Below are positions 17,014 to 27,120 of a stretch of DNA of 64,000 bases, piece by piece; the first letter of the stretch is position 1; each line of letters begins with the position of its first letter. The translations under genes and the position numbers were made by a program. The stretch comes from Flavonifractor sp. AGMB03687 (GTDB lineage: Bacteria; Bacillota; Clostridia; Oscillospirales; Oscillospiraceae): NCBI RefSeq assembly GCF_017811815.1, contig NZ_JADKZI010000006.1, positions 62,001 through 126,000 of the forward strand. The letters run 5' to 3'. The notes below the pieces were generated by a model. That model saw only the letters and a program-made list of their open reading frames with translations. It ran no database searches and was not told the DNA's origin.

Positions 17014-17643
17014 ATGACGCTGGGTCAGCGCATCCAGGCCCACCGCACCCGGCTGGGGCTCTCCCAGGAGGGGCTGGGGGACAAGCTGGGGGTATCCCGT
17101 CAAGCGGTCAGCAAGTGGGAGGCCGACGGGGCGGTACCCGACACCGACAAACTGATCGCCCTGTCCAAGCTGTTTGGCATCACTTTAAATGAACTGCTCC
17201 AGGTGGAGGAGCCGCCGGCAGCAAAAAAGGACTCCCGCATCCGTCGGAAAATGCTGCTCCTGGCGGTAGTGTGCTTTCTGGCCGGGCTGGCGGTGGGCAT
17301 CATCCCCCAAGCTATAAAGCAGCTGGCTCCGCCCAAACTAAGCGAACAGATTGCAAACCATGGCATGTCGGTGACCAGCCTTTCCGGCAGCTCTGAGACA
17401 GGGGAGCTTTTTGTGTGGGTTCTTATGGAGGATTCTGCTGCACTGGAGGACACCACGGTCTTTTTCCTGGCGGAAACAGACACAGGAGAGCGTTTTCGGC
17501 AGGAATCCACGGACCAGCGGGCATCGCTGGAAGGGGTCTCCTATTCAGCGACTTTTACCGTACCCAACGAGCCACTGCGCATTTTCGTGGGTTTTGAGAA
17601 AAACGGACGGGAAGAACTACAGATTCTAAATGAGTACGGCTAG
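17014..17643 (+). CDS. XRE-type HTH protein with one membrane segment
   Basis: 209 residues; the ATG at 17014 is 9 nt from AAAGGAGG, and the ATG at 17008 is too close. A Cro/C1 helix-turn-helix runs over about residues 5-60 (LGLSQEGLGDKLGVSRQAVSKWE). A basic stretch (RIRRK) is followed by one membrane helix near 75-95 and a C-terminal extracytoplasmic domain of about 110 residues of beta character. Membrane-anchored XRE regulators are widespread in Clostridia and may couple an outside signal to transcription. No target operon is evident. Confidence 0.8.
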   Translation: MTLGQRIQAHRTRLGLSQEGLGDKLGVSRQAVSKWEADGAVPDTDKLIALSKLFGITLNELLQVEEPPAAKKDSRIRRKMLLLAVVCFLAGLAVGIIPQAIKQLAPPKLSEQIANHGMSVTSLSGSSETGELFVWVLMEDSAALEDTTVFFLAETDTGERFRQESTDQRASLEGVSYSATFTVPNEPLRIFVGFEKNGREELQILNEYG

Positions 17644-17652
17644 TTTGCCCCT

Positions 17653-17696
17653 ACATAAAAATACCCCGGGGATCATCCCCGGGGTATTTTTATGTG
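17653..17696. terminator. Bidirectional terminator between XRE gene and ftsH
   Basis: The stem ATACCCCGGGGAT / ATCCCCGGGGTAT is flanked by AAAAA and TTTTT and lies between the two converging genes. Confidence 0.9.
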
Positions 17697-19853
17697 TTAT
17701 TCCTTTGGCTTGTCTCCAAAGCCGGTCTCTGGCTTCTCCGGCTGATCGGGAGTCTCTCCATCAAGCTGGATATCCCCACCGAGGGGAATGCTGGCCTGAG
17801 TCTGGGCAGGCTTCTCTGCCGCCTGCTCCCGCTTCTCCAGCTCAGCATACTGATCGGCCAAGGCGGGGTCGCGGCCCTCCAGAATGGCCACCATCTCGGC
17901 GCCGGTGATGGTCTCCTTCTCCAGCAGGAAGGCCACCACCTTGTCCATGTCCTCCCGGCTCTCGGAGAGGATCTGGGTAGCCTTCCGGTAGCAGGAGTCG
18001 ATGATGCCGTGGACCGCCTGGTCCATGGAGGCGGCGGTGTTTTCCGCGCAGTCCAGGCCGTAGCCGCCGTCCAGGTACTGGTTGCGGCGGGAGGCCAGAG
18101 CCATCATACCAAACTGCTCACTCATGCCGAACATGGCTACCATGTTGCGGGCGATGCTGGTGGCGTCCTGGATGTCCTGAGCGGCGCCGTTGGTCATGGT
18201 GTGCATCACCAGCTCCTCGGCCACACGGCCGCCCATGGAGACGGTGATCTGGGCCAGCAGCTCGTCCTTGGTGTGGAGGTTCTTGTCCTCCTCCGGCAGG
18301 TGGAGGGTGTAGCCCAGGGCGCCCTGGGTGTGGGGGACGATGGTGATCTTGGTGACCGGCTCGGCGTGCTTCTGCTTATAGGCCACCATGGCATGGCCCA
18401 CCTCGTGATAGGCCACCAGCTTCTTCTCGAACTCGCTGAGGACGCTGCCCTTCTTCTCGGCGCCGGCAATGACCAGCTCGAAGGCGGTGAGCAGGTCCTG
18501 CTGGTTGACCGCCTTGCGGCCCAGCCGGACCGCACGCAGGGCGGCCTCGTTGACCAGGTTGGCCAGATCGGCGCCCACGGCGCCGGCGGTAGCCAGGGCC
18601 ACCTTCTTCAGATCCACGTCCTCCGCCAGCTTGATCTTGCGGGTATGGACCTGGAGGGTAGCCAGACGGCCGGCCAGGTTGGGCCGGTCCACGGTGATGC
18701 GCCGGTCGAAGCGGCCGGGCCGCAGCAGGGCCTGGTCCAGCACCTCGGGCCGGTTGGTGGCGGCCAGCAGGATGACGCCCTTGGTGGGGTCAAAGCCGTC
18801 CATCTCAGCCAGCAGCTGGTTCAGGGTCTGCTCCCGCTCGTCATTGCCGCCCATGCGGTTGTCGCGGGATTTACCGATGGTATCGATCTCGTCGATGAAC
18901 ACGATACAGGGGGCCATCTTGTTGGCCTCCTTGAACAGGTCGCGGACACGGGCGGCGCCCATACCCACGAACATCTCCACGAAGTCGGAACCGGAGATGG
19001 AGAAGAAGGGCACGTTGGCCTCACCGGCCACGGCCTTGGCCAGCAGGGTCTTACCGGTACCGGGCGGGCCCACCAGCAGAGCGCCCTTGGGCAGCTTGGC
19101 GCCGATCTCGGTGTACTTCTGGGGATTGTGGAGGAAGTCGATGATCTCCACCAGGGATTCCTTGGCCTCATCCTGGCCGGCCACATCTTTAAAAGTGACG
19201 CCGGTCTTTTTCTCCACGTAAACCTTGGCGTTGGACTTGCCCAGGTTGCCCAGGCCGCCGCCCATCTTGCCCGCCATGCTGCGGAACAGGAAGGAGAACA
19301 GGGCCACCATCACCACCATGGGCAGCACCCAGGACACCAGCATGGATACGATGGGGTTGAGCTCCTCCACATACTCGGGACCGTACTGGGTGACGCCGTG
19401 CTCCTCCAGCAGATCGATGAGGGCATCATCCCGGACGTTGGCCTGGGTGATGGGTGCACAGTAGTAGGTGGTCTTTTCCTGGGCCCACTCCGAGGGCGGG
19501 GGAATGGTACCCTTCTGATCGGTCTTCTGGGTCTCGCTGCCGTCGGAGATGCCGGCGGCTTCAGCGGTCTTGGTGATGTTGCCGTTGGCATCCACCGACA
19601 CACCATCCTTCAGATAGATGGTGTACTTGTTGGAGTCCATGACGACTCCTTCCACACAATCCTGCTTGACCAGCTCACGGAACACGCCGTAGCTGATCTC
19701 CACCGAATTGGCCTGGCGGAACATGGAAGAGGCGTAGTTGACCAGCACGGTCAGCACCAGGGCCCACAGGATGATGGACACGATGGCGGTGATGTTGCGC
19801 TTGTTGTTGCCTCCGCCCTTTCCGCGGTTATTGTTTTGGCGATCGGGATTCAA
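17697..19853 (-). CDS. ftsH: ATP-dependent zinc metalloprotease FtsH
   Basis: About 718 residues; a membrane-bound AAA+ protease that degrades misfolded membrane proteins and short-lived regulators as a hexamer. An N-terminal membrane helix ([18 protein letters not shown]), an extracytoplasmic FtsH domain and a second helix (about residues 155-178) come first. Walker A GPPGTGKT follows near 260, then VFIDEID, the SRH region and the M41 zinc site HEVGH. I place the start at TTG 19853 because AAGGAGG (19868-19862) stands 8 nt upstream. The upstream ATG at 19880 has no comparable site. The C-terminal tail is Pro/Glu-rich. Confidence 0.96.
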   Translation of the reverse strand: MNPDRQNNNRGKGGGNNKRNITAIVSIILWALVLTVLVNYASSMFRQANSVEISYGVFRELVKQDCVEGVVMDSNKYTIYLKDGVSVDANGNITKTAEAAGISDGSETQKTDQKGTIPPPSEWAQEKTTYYCAPITQANVRDDALIDLLEEHGVTQYGPEYVEELNPIVSMLVSWVLPMVVMVALFSFLFRSMAGKMGGGLGNLGKSNAKVYVEKKTGVTFKDVAGQDEAKESLVEIIDFLHNPQKYTEIGAKLPKGALLVGPPGTGKTLLAKAVAGEANVPFFSISGSDFVEMFVGMGAARVRDLFKEANKMAPCIVFIDEIDTIGKSRDNRMGGNDEREQTLNQLLAEMDGFDPTKGVILLAATNRPEVLDQALLRPGRFDRRITVDRPNLAGRLATLQVHTRKIKLAEDVDLKKVALATAGAVGADLANLVNEAALRAVRLGRKAVNQQDLLTAFELVIAGAEKKGSVLSEFEKKLVAYHEVGHAMVAYKQKHAEPVTKITIVPHTQGALGYTLHLPEEDKNLHTKDELLAQITVSMGGRVAEELVMHTMTNGAAQDIQDATSIARNMVAMFGMSEQFGMMALASRRNQYLDGGYGLDCAENTAASMDQAVHGIIDSCYRKATQILSESREDMDKVVAFLLEKETITGAEMVAILEGRDPALADQYAELEKREQAAEKPAQTQASIPLGGDIQLDGETPDQPEKPETGFGDKPKE

Positions 19854-20058
19854 TAGAAATGCCTCCTTGAGTGCATTCATTCCAACTGGAAAGTAATTAT
19901 AGTTATAGCACACGACCCCTGAAAAAACAAGAAAGGGAAAGCTGAAAGCTGTAAACTTTCTATGAAACCGGAGGGGCACGACGGGGAATTTTTATCTTTT
20001 TCTATGGCCCTTCTTGTGGTATACTGAAGGAGATTAACAGGAAAGGCAGGAACCAATC

Positions 20059-20826
20059 ATGAAGGAGCGCAGACCGGCCCCCCAGGCCGAGGCGGACGGC
20101 ATCATTGAAGGCCGTAACGCCGTCACCGAGGCCCTCCGGGCGGGAACGCCCATTGACAAGATCTTCCTGGCCCGGGGAGAGACCGACTCTGCTCTGGCCC
20201 ACATTGCCGCCGCCGCCCGGGACAAGGGCATCGTGGTGGTGGAATGCGACCGGAAGAAGCTGGACTTTATGAGCCGCACCCACTCCCACCAGGGCGTCAT
20301 TGCCCAGGCGGCGGTGCGGGAGTACGCCAGCGTGGACGACATTCTGAACGCCGCCCGGGAGAAGGGGGAGCCCCCTCTCATCGTGGTGTGCGATGAGCTT
20401 TCCGACCCCCACAACCTGGGCGCGGTGATCCGCACCGCCGAGTGCGCCGGAGCCCACGGGGTCATCATCCCCAAGCGCCGCTCCGCCGGTCTGACGGCGG
20501 TGGTGGCCAAGACCTCCGCCGGCGCGGTGAGCCACGTACCCGTGGCCCGGGTACCCAACCTACCCGCCCTGCTCAAGGAGCTGAAGGACGAGGGCGTGTG
20601 GGTGTTCGGCACTGCCGCCGACGGCGACCGGCTGCTGTACGACGCCGACCTGAAGGGCCCCGCCGCCATCGTCATCGGCAGCGAGGGCACCGGCATGGGC
20701 CGTCTGGTGGCCGAGACCTGTGACTTCAAGGTGCGCATCCCCATGAAGGGCAAGCTCAACTCCCTCAACGCCAGCGCCGCCGCGGCCATCCTTCTCTATG
20801 AGGCCGTCCGCCAGCGCATGGGCTGA
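20059..20826 (+). CDS. rlmB: 23S rRNA (guanosine-2'-O-)-methyltransferase, RlmB/TrmH family
   Basis: 255 residues. The N-terminal L30e-like substrate-binding domain runs over about 12-90 (IIEGRNAVTEAL...KIFLARG). It is followed by a SpoU/TrmH knotted methyltransferase with its three motifs: DPHNLGAVIRTAE near 115, IVIGSEGTGM near 200 and the IPMKGKLNSLNASAAAA C-terminal knot near 225. It methylates a ribose in 23S rRNA using SAM; G2251 is the E. coli RlmB target and is inferred here. It is divergent from ftsH, and the next gene follows 32 nt downstream. Confidence 0.93.
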   Translation: MKERRPAPQAEADGIIEGRNAVTEALRAGTPIDKIFLARGETDSALAHIAAAARDKGIVVVECDRKKLDFMSRTHSHQGVIAQAAVREYASVDDILNAAREKGEPPLIVVCDELSDPHNLGAVIRTAECAGAHGVIIPKRRSAGLTAVVAKTSAGAVSHVPVARVPNLPALLKELKDEGVWVFGTAADGDRLLYDADLKGPAAIVIGSEGTGMGRLVAETCDFKVRIPMKGKLNSLNASAAAAILLYEAVRQRMG

Positions 20827-20858
20827 TTTACCTATCCTCAGAAAAGGAGCATGCTCCC

Positions 20859-23060
20859 ATGTCAAAGGACCGGGACGATGAATTGAATAAGGACGTGCCC
20901 GGCGGAGACGAATTTTCCCTGGAATCCATCCTGGCGGAGTTCGGCGGCGGGCAGAAGAAGAAAAAGGTGGAGGAGGACACCATCCCCTTCCCGGTGATCC
21001 CCCACAGCCAGCGGAACACCTCCAACGTGAAAAAGCCGGGACGGGTGCTCACCTTCCCGGAGGGCGGACAGGAGTCGGCCCGCGCCAAGGCCGCCCAGCC
21101 GCCGGTGGAGCAGGAGCCGCCTCCCAAAAAGGAGCCCCCCAAGAAAAAAGAGGCTCCCCCGAAACAGGAGGCACCCCGGCAGAAGGAGCCCCCTCCGGCG
21201 GACAACGTGCTGGACTTCCCTGACGAGGCGTCGGAGGAGAGTCCCCTCACCCAGGGCATCAACCGCCTGCTGAAAAAGGCGGACGACTACGCCGAGCACA
21301 TGTTTGAAGAGGAGGGCATGGAGGACGACACGGCGGTGCGCCGGGCCGAGGAATTCATCCCCGGCACCGACGAGGAGGAGGAACCCTCCCCCCGCCGCCG
21401 GGAGCGCAAGCCCCGGAAGGAGCCGCCCCCCGCCCCCGATCTGCCTCCGGCGGATCTGGCCAAGCGGTACGGCAAGGGCCTGAAAAGCCTGAAGCTGCGC
21501 TCCACCCTGGTGTTTCTTCTCTTCCTCCCCGCACTCTATCTGACTCTGGACGCCTTCCCCCACCCTGCGATGCTGACGCCCGAGCTGCGGGTGCTCATCC
21601 TGGCCGCGGTGCAGGGATTGGCCATGCTGATCGGGCTGGACGCCCTCTTCCGGGGGCTGTTCGGTCTGCTGCGGCTGGACGCGGGCATGGACACTGTACT
21701 GGTCTTCGCCTCCGCCGCCACCCTGGCCGACGCGCTGACCATGTATATGCTGGACCCCCGGGAGGGCCAGATGCCCTACTGCGCCGCCATCGTGCTGGGC
21801 ATTTCTTTGCTGCTGCGGGGCACCTACCGGAAGCGGCGGGGCCTGCGGCTGGCCTGTAAGACGGCGGTGGCCGCCTCCAACCCCTATCTGGTCACCCTGG
21901 ACGAGGGCAAGTGGAACGGCCGGGACACCTATGTGAAGTGGTCCGGCGAGCCCATCGGCTTTGGCCGTCAGATCCAGGCCTCCGACGGCGCCCAGCGCAT
22001 TTTTAGGCGCATCACCCCCCTGCTGCTCATTGCCAGCCTGCTGCTCAGCGTGGTGGTCTCCATTGGCCGGGGCGCGCCGGAGCGGCTGCTGTGGTGCCTT
22101 TCCGCCACCCTCACCGCCTCCGCTTCCCTGTCCGGCGCCCTGTGCTTCGGGCTGCCCTGGCTCTCCCTGTGCCAGCGACTGAGCAAGTCGGGTGCCGCCA
22201 TTGCCGGCTGGGACGGCGTCACCGCCACCGGCGGCAGCGGCATCGTGGTCAACGACACCGACCTCTTCCCGCCGGGCTGCGTAGCCCTCAACGGCATCAA
22301 GATCTTTGGCGACTTCCCCGCGGAAAAGGTAGTGGCCGACACCGCCACCCTCATCCGGGAGTCTGGCTGCGGCCTGGACAAGATCTTTCACGACCTGCTG
22401 CGGGCCCAGGGGGCCATTTATCGCCGGGTGTCCAACTTCTTCTGCTATGAAGGCGGTCTGTCCGGCGTCATCCGCAACGAACAGGTGCTGGTGGGCTCTG
22501 CCGACTTCATGCGGCTGATGGAGGTGGCTCTGCCCCCCGGCCTGCGGGTGAAGAACGCGGTGTTCTGCGCCATCGACGGAGAGCTGGCGGGCATCTTTGC
22601 CCTGAACTACACCCTCCACGGCACGGTGGACCCCGCCCTGACCTCCCTGATCCGCAACCGGATCACCCCGGTGATGGCTACCCGGGATTTCAATCTGATC
22701 CCCGCCATGCTCCGCCAGCGGTTCAAGCTGCCGGTGGACCGGATGGAATACCCGGCGGCGGAGCGCCGCGTGGAGCTGTCCGACGAGGACCAGGCCCACA
22801 GCGACATCCTCACCGCCGTCCTCTGCCGGGAGGGCATCGGCCCCTACTCAGAGGCGGTGGTGGGCGCCGCCCGCCTGCGCCGGGCGGTGCGCACCTCGGC
22901 GGTGCTGGCCAGCCTGGGGGCGGTGGTAGGCCTGATCCTGGCCTTCTACCTCACCTTTGTGGGGGCCTACGCCTCCCTGTCCGCACCCAACCTCTTGGTG
23001 TTCCTCATCATGTGGCTGGTGCCCACTCCCCTGATTTCGGGGATGGTCAACAAATACTGA
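20859..23060 (+). CDS. Degenerate P-type-ATPase-like membrane protein
   Basis: 733 residues. The first 200 are charged and Pro/Glu/Lys-rich and look disordered. A block of membrane helices follows (about 218-320 and 380-430). A soluble part resembling the P and N domains of P-type ATPases follows, and two final helices lie near 680-730. Similar stretches are VLVGSADFMRLMEV and VFCAIDGELAGIFALN. The phosphorylation motif DKTGT is replaced by NDTDLFPPG with Asn at residue 465, and no GDGxND motif is found. It therefore cannot be a normal ion pump. It may be a pseudo-ATPase with a regulatory or scaffold role. It is probably co-transcribed with rlmB. Confidence 0.7.
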   Translation: MSKDRDDELNKDVPGGDEFSLESILAEFGGGQKKKKVEEDTIPFPVIPHSQRNTSNVKKPGRVLTFPEGGQESARAKAAQPPVEQEPPPKKEPPKKKEAPPKQEAPRQKEPPPADNVLDFPDEASEESPLTQGINRLLKKADDYAEHMFEEEGMEDDTAVRRAEEFIPGTDEEEEPSPRRRERKPRKEPPPAPDLPPADLAKRYGKGLKSLKLRSTLVFLLFLPALYLTLDAFPHPAMLTPELRVLILAAVQGLAMLIGLDALFRGLFGLLRLDAGMDTVLVFASAATLADALTMYMLDPREGQMPYCAAIVLGISLLLRGTYRKRRGLRLACKTAVAASNPYLVTLDEGKWNGRDTYVKWSGEPIGFGRQIQASDGAQRIFRRITPLLLIASLLLSVVVSIGRGAPERLLWCLSATLTASASLSGALCFGLPWLSLCQRLSKSGAAIAGWDGVTATGGSGIVVNDTDLFPPGCVALNGIKIFGDFPAEKVVADTATLIRESGCGLDKIFHDLLRAQGAIYRRVSNFFCYEGGLSGVIRNEQVLVGSADFMRLMEVALPPGLRVKNAVFCAIDGELAGIFALNYTLHGTVDPALTSLIRNRITPVMATRDFNLIPAMLRQRFKLPVDRMEYPAAERRVELSDEDQAHSDILTAVLCREGIGPYSEAVVGAARLRRAVRTSAVLASLGAVVGLILAFYLTFVGAYASLSAPNLLVFLIMWLVPTPLISGMVNKY

Positions 23061-23063
23061 GAC

Positions 23064-23101
23064 AAAAAGACTCCCTGCCCAGTGGGCAGGGAGTCTTTTT
23101 T
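23064..23101. terminator. Bidirectional terminator between pseudo-ATPase and M56 gene
   Basis: AAAAAGACTCCCTGCCC and its complement around AGT, with A and T runs on both sides, lie between converging genes. Confidence 0.9.
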
Positions 23102-23114
23102 CTGCTTGTGGGAC

Positions 23115-25637
23115 TCAATAGCCCCCGTCGATGAAGATCCAGGGAGCATCTGCGTCTTCCCGCTGGAGGATGAACATGTAATCGGTGTAGGTACTGTTGG
23201 GATTCAGCACCGCCTGATTGCCATCTGTAGTAAACTCGCCGAATATAACAATTAAGTTATTGATTTGCTGAGGATCGTCCGTGTTCAGGTACCGGGCAGC
23301 CTCCTCATAGGAGCGCTGAGAGTCGTAGCTGAGGGTCCCCAGCGTGCAGCCTGCATAGCTGGTTTTAAAGAGGTCCCGCACCGCCTCAAAGGCTGCCTCC
23401 TGCTCTGCCTCGGAGTAGGTGTGGGCAAGGGGCTGGTTCATCTCCACCCACTCCTCATAATATGCCTCTGCATAGACAGATTCATAGGGGTTGGGTCCGT
23501 CGTAATCGTAGGCGTAGGTATACCAGCTAGTCTTGCCCTCCCGGGTGATCCCTACCAGGCCACTCTCCTTCAGGAAGATAAGGCTGTCTCCGTTTTCGGC
23601 GGTGCAGGTCATGGCCTCGCCGTTGAGCACCTCGGGCGCCTGGGCCTTCACCCAGGTCCGTACCCCGAGATAGCGGTTGGTGGCGCTGGTGCCGTAGGGC
23701 TGAGACTGCGTCTCCCGGCCGTTCTCATAGGTCAGCAGGGTCATGGGACGCTCCTGTTCCAGAATGGGAACCATCTCCCGCTCATAAATGTTCCAGGCCG
23801 GCGCCCCCTCCAGCAGTTCCACATGGCCGGCGCCCACGTCGTAGCCTTGCTCGCTCAGCCATTCCTTGGCGGCGGAGAGGGGCTCCAGCAGTCCGGGCTC
23901 ATAGCCCTCGTCCACCTGATGCTGGAGGGCGGTATAGTAGTCCGCCGCCGTGGTACCGGTGTCCCGGGGCAGCACCAGATAGCGGGTGCCGTAGTTGTTG
24001 TCCATCCAGCCCTCCACGCACCAGAGGCCCCCCGTCCCCTGCTTGGCAGGCTGGGAGAGGAGAAGGGTGATGGACTCGCTCCAGTCCCCGGTCCGGAAGT
24101 AGACGTAGCGGTGGTCGCTGTCCCACAGGCAGCCGTCGTGGAAGGTCATGCTGGCGTCGTATGCCTCCAGGCTGTTGCGGGCAATGAAGTCGGGGCATAC
24201 CTCCTCCGGCAGGCGGGTGTTCAGGGTCTCCCAGGCCTTGCTCTGCTCCTCCAGGGTGGCCTGGTCCTGGGAGTCACTGTAGAAGCGCACGTCGGTGGGG
24301 TGGAACCGCACATAGTACCAGCCGTCCTTGCAGGCAAAGAGGTCCACCCCGCTGCCGTCGGAGACCAGATACTGCTCGTACTGGGCCTGATCCCACCGGG
24401 CCAGGGTGAAAAGCCACCCCATATCGGTGTCGCCGCCCCCCGCCGCCTCGTAGCTGCGCTTCTCCCACACGGAGGCCAGGAAGGTATCCCCCTCCTCCGG
24501 CAGCTTCACCAGCAGCTGGTCGTCCAGATCCTTGGGAAGGGCCATCTGGAGGTCAAAGTCCAGGTCGTACAGCGCCGCCTCCTCCAGCAGGGCGCTCTGG
24601 TCCGGCGAGGGCGCCGGACTGGCGCTGGGCACCGCGCCGCTGATGGCGGCGCAGCCGGTCAACGCAATGGCCAGGGCCAGGGTGGCCGCCAGCGCGGCAG
24701 GGCCCTGCTTTCTGCCTTTCATCATGGTCACCAGCCTTTCCTTCAGCTGCTGCTTTTCCTCGCATAAGGTGGTGGCCAGCACCCCCATGCCTCTGGGAGG
24801 CCGGGCGGCCAGGGCCAGCAGGGTCTCCCCGTAGTGCCGCCGGGCGGGGCCGTCCATGGCACGGGTCACCGCCTCGTCACAGGCCAGCTCGCAGGCGTGG
24901 GAGATCTGCCGCCGCACCACCGCCATCAGGGGGTTGAACCAGTGGAGGCTGGTCACTGCCGCCGCCAGCCATTTGTAGAGCAGGTCGTGCCGCTTGGCAT
25001 GGGTCAGCTCGTGGGACAGAATGTCCTCCAGCCGGTCGACCTCCACCCCTCGGGGCAGCACAATGGCAGGCCGCACCACTCCCAGCAGCATGGGGGTATG
25101 GACGTGGATGCACTCCAGCAGAGCCACCCGGCCTTTGGGGTCCAGGGCGGCCAGCACTTGCCGGGCCTCTTCCCCGGCGGGCCGGGCGGAGGCGCGCACC
25201 AGCGCGGCAAAGCGCCGGTAGCCCCATACATACCGCCCCAGCCACAGGGCGGCCCCGGCAGCCCACAGGCCAAACCCCAGGGTCGGGGAGGTCACCAGCC
25301 CCCGCCAGTCAAAGGGCGCAGGGGCGGGCGTCTCCGGCACGGCGGGGCTTTCGGGCTTGGCGGGATTTATGCTCTCCCCTGTCTGACCCTGCACAGTTCC
25401 GGTCTGCATCCCACCGGAAGGCACGGTCTGGGTCTGGGCCTGGGTAACCGGCTCCGCCGGCTGGGCGGGCAGGGGGATGGTCACCCCCCAGGGCAGGCAC
25501 AGCCGCACCAGCACCAGCAGCCACAGGTAGTAGGCCGCCGCCTTGCTCTTGATGAGGGGGCGCACCAGCATGAGCAGCACCGCCAGCACCGAGCCCAACA
25601 GGCTCAGCTTGAGCAGGGTATACAGGAAGGATGTCAT
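23115..25637 (-). CDS. M56 (BlaR1/MecR1-type) membrane metallopeptidase with large C-terminal domain
   Basis: 840 residues; start at ATG 25637 with AAAGGGGTG upstream. N-terminal membrane helices (about 5-28, 33-52, 95-118) surround an M56 domain with zinc site HELTH near residue 207. The typical HWFNPLMAVVRRQISHACELACDE segment follows. Another membrane helix ends in an LTGC-like motif near 335. After it comes an extracytoplasmic region of about 500 residues with no penicillin-binding signature that I can see. In BlaR1 systems the peptidase cleaves the BlaI repressor when the sensor is engaged. BlaI and a second M56 gene lie directly upstream on the same strand, so this is the distal gene of a three-gene operon. 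Confidence 0.88.
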   Translation of the reverse strand: MTSFLYTLLKLSLLGSVLAVLLMLVRPLIKSKAAAYYLWLLVLVRLCLPWGVTIPLPAQPAEPVTQAQTQTVPSGGMQTGTVQGQTGESINPAKPESPAVPETPAPAPFDWRGLVTSPTLGFGLWAAGAALWLGRYVWGYRRFAALVRASARPAGEEARQVLAALDPKGRVALLECIHVHTPMLLGVVRPAIVLPRGVEVDRLEDILSHELTHAKRHDLLYKWLAAAVTSLHWFNPLMAVVRRQISHACELACDEAVTRAMDGPARRHYGETLLALAARPPRGMGVLATTLCEEKQQLKERLVTMMKGRKQGPAALAATLALAIALTGCAAISGAVPSASPAPSPDQSALLEEAALYDLDFDLQMALPKDLDDQLLVKLPEEGDTFLASVWEKRSYEAAGGGDTDMGWLFTLARWDQAQYEQYLVSDGSGVDLFACKDGWYYVRFHPTDVRFYSDSQDQATLEEQSKAWETLNTRLPEEVCPDFIARNSLEAYDASMTFHDGCLWDSDHRYVYFRTGDWSESITLLLSQPAKQGTGGLWCVEGWMDNNYGTRYLVLPRDTGTTAADYYTALQHQVDEGYEPGLLEPLSAAKEWLSEQGYDVGAGHVELLEGAPAWNIYEREMVPILEQERPMTLLTYENGRETQSQPYGTSATNRYLGVRTWVKAQAPEVLNGEAMTCTAENGDSLIFLKESGLVGITREGKTSWYTYAYDYDGPNPYESVYAEAYYEEWVEMNQPLAHTYSEAEQEAAFEAVRDLFKTSYAGCTLGTLSYDSQRSYEEAARYLNTDDPQQINNLIVIFGEFTTDGNQAVLNPNSTYTDYMFILQREDADAPWIFIDGGY

Positions 25638-25654
25638 AGAAAACACCCCTTTCC

Positions 25655-27119
25655 TCAGTGTTTCAGGAAATCGTCCACGGGGCAGGTATCATCGGTGAAA
25701 TACCAAAAATCGGCTCCGTTTTCCGCCCCGTCGCCGCTGATTCGCAGGGTATAGCTCTGTCCCTGCTCGGGCAATTCAAAGACCACCATCTGGTAAGAGG
25801 ACAGCCCCGCCTTCCAGATCACAGAATTGCCGTCAGCGTCATACAGGCCCACATGGACCCCGGGCAGATTGCTGGGGAGATTCCCCTCCACCCCAAAGGC
25901 CACATAGTGCGCCTGTTCCGGGAGAATGGAACTGCCCACCGTCACGCCGCTCTGACCGCCGCCGTCGGACTCCGGGGCAAACACATACCCCAGCCAGCTC
26001 TCCTCCGGCTTCAGCGCCAGATCCGCGTCCGCCCCGTTGAGCAGAGCGGAAAGCTGTGCCATCTGCTTCCAGTCCAGCTCCAGGGTCCAGCCCTGCACCT
26101 GATCGGCGGTCTGGAAATGCTCTACCAGATTGCCGGTTCCGGCAGCAGTTCCTCCGTCCACTAGGGCACAGCCCATCAGGGCAGCCGATAACAGCACCGT
26201 CACCCCAAGGGCGATGGGGCTCTGTTTCCTCTTATCCATGATCAGCACCAGCCTTTCTTTCATCTCTTCCTTTTTCTCGCATAGGGTGGTGGCCAGCACC
26301 CCCATGCCTCTGGGGGGCCGGGCGGCCAGGGCCAGCAGGGTCTCCCCGTAGTGCCGCCGGGCGGGGCCATCCATGTTACGGGTCACCGCCTCGTCACAGG
26401 AGAGCTCACAGGCGTGGGAGATCTGCCGCCGTACCACCGCCATCAGGGGGGTTGAACCAGTGGAGGCTGGTCACCGCCGCCGCCAGCCACTTATAGAGCA
26501 GGTCGTGCCGCCGGGCGTGGGTCAGCTCGTGGGACAGGATGTCCTCCAGCCGGTCGGCCTCCACTCCACGGGGCAGCACGATGGCAGGCCGCACCACTCC
26601 CAGCAGCATGGGGGTGTGAACGTGGACACATTCCAGCAGAGTCACCCGGCCTTGGGGGGCCAGGGTAGCCAGCACTTGCTTGGCCTCTTCCCCGGCAGGC
26701 CGAGCAGAGGCGCGTACCAGCGCGGCAAAGCGCCGGTAGCCCCACACATACCGCCCCAGCCACAGTGCCGCCCCGGCCCCCCACAGGACGAACCACAGGG
26801 TTGAAGAGGTTACCACTCCCCGCCAGTCCAACGGCGCAGGGGCGGGATTTGCGTCCTCCTCTGTCCCCTCCTGGACCGGCTGGGTCTGTGTCCCGTCAGA
26901 TTGGACGGTCTGGGTCTGGGACAGGGTGACCGGCTCCATGGGCCGGGCGGGCAGGGGGATGGTCACCCCCCAGGGCAGGCACAGCCGCGCCAGTACCAGC
27001 AGCCACAGGTAGTAGGCCGCCGCCTTGCTCTTGATAAAGGGCCGCACCAGCATCAGCAGCACCGCCAGCACCGAGCCCAACAGGCTCAGTTTGACCAGCG
27101 TCAGCAGAAAGGCCGCCAT
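25655..27119 (-). pseudogene. Second M56 (BlaR1-type) gene, frameshifted
   Basis: Two reading frames (27119-26406 and 26443-25655) together give one M56 protein of about 485 residues. Its first half closely matches the downstream M56 gene, including the helices, ILSHELTHARRHD zinc site and LHWFNP. The break lies in a G6 run (26446-26451) where the sister gene has G5; deleting one G restores HWFNPLMAVVRRQ. The second half has a membrane helix and a short extracytoplasmic domain different from the sister. It is either a true frameshift, a phase-variable homopolymer or a base-calling error. It stands 1 nt from the BlaI gene, so translational coupling is likely. Confidence 0.8.
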
Positions 27120-27120
27120 A

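Noticed and set aside
19854-19979. Longer FtsH start at 19979 or 19880
   Set aside because: The added N terminus runs through the promoter-like upstream region and lacks a ribosome site, while TTG 19853 has AAGGAGG at ideal spacing.
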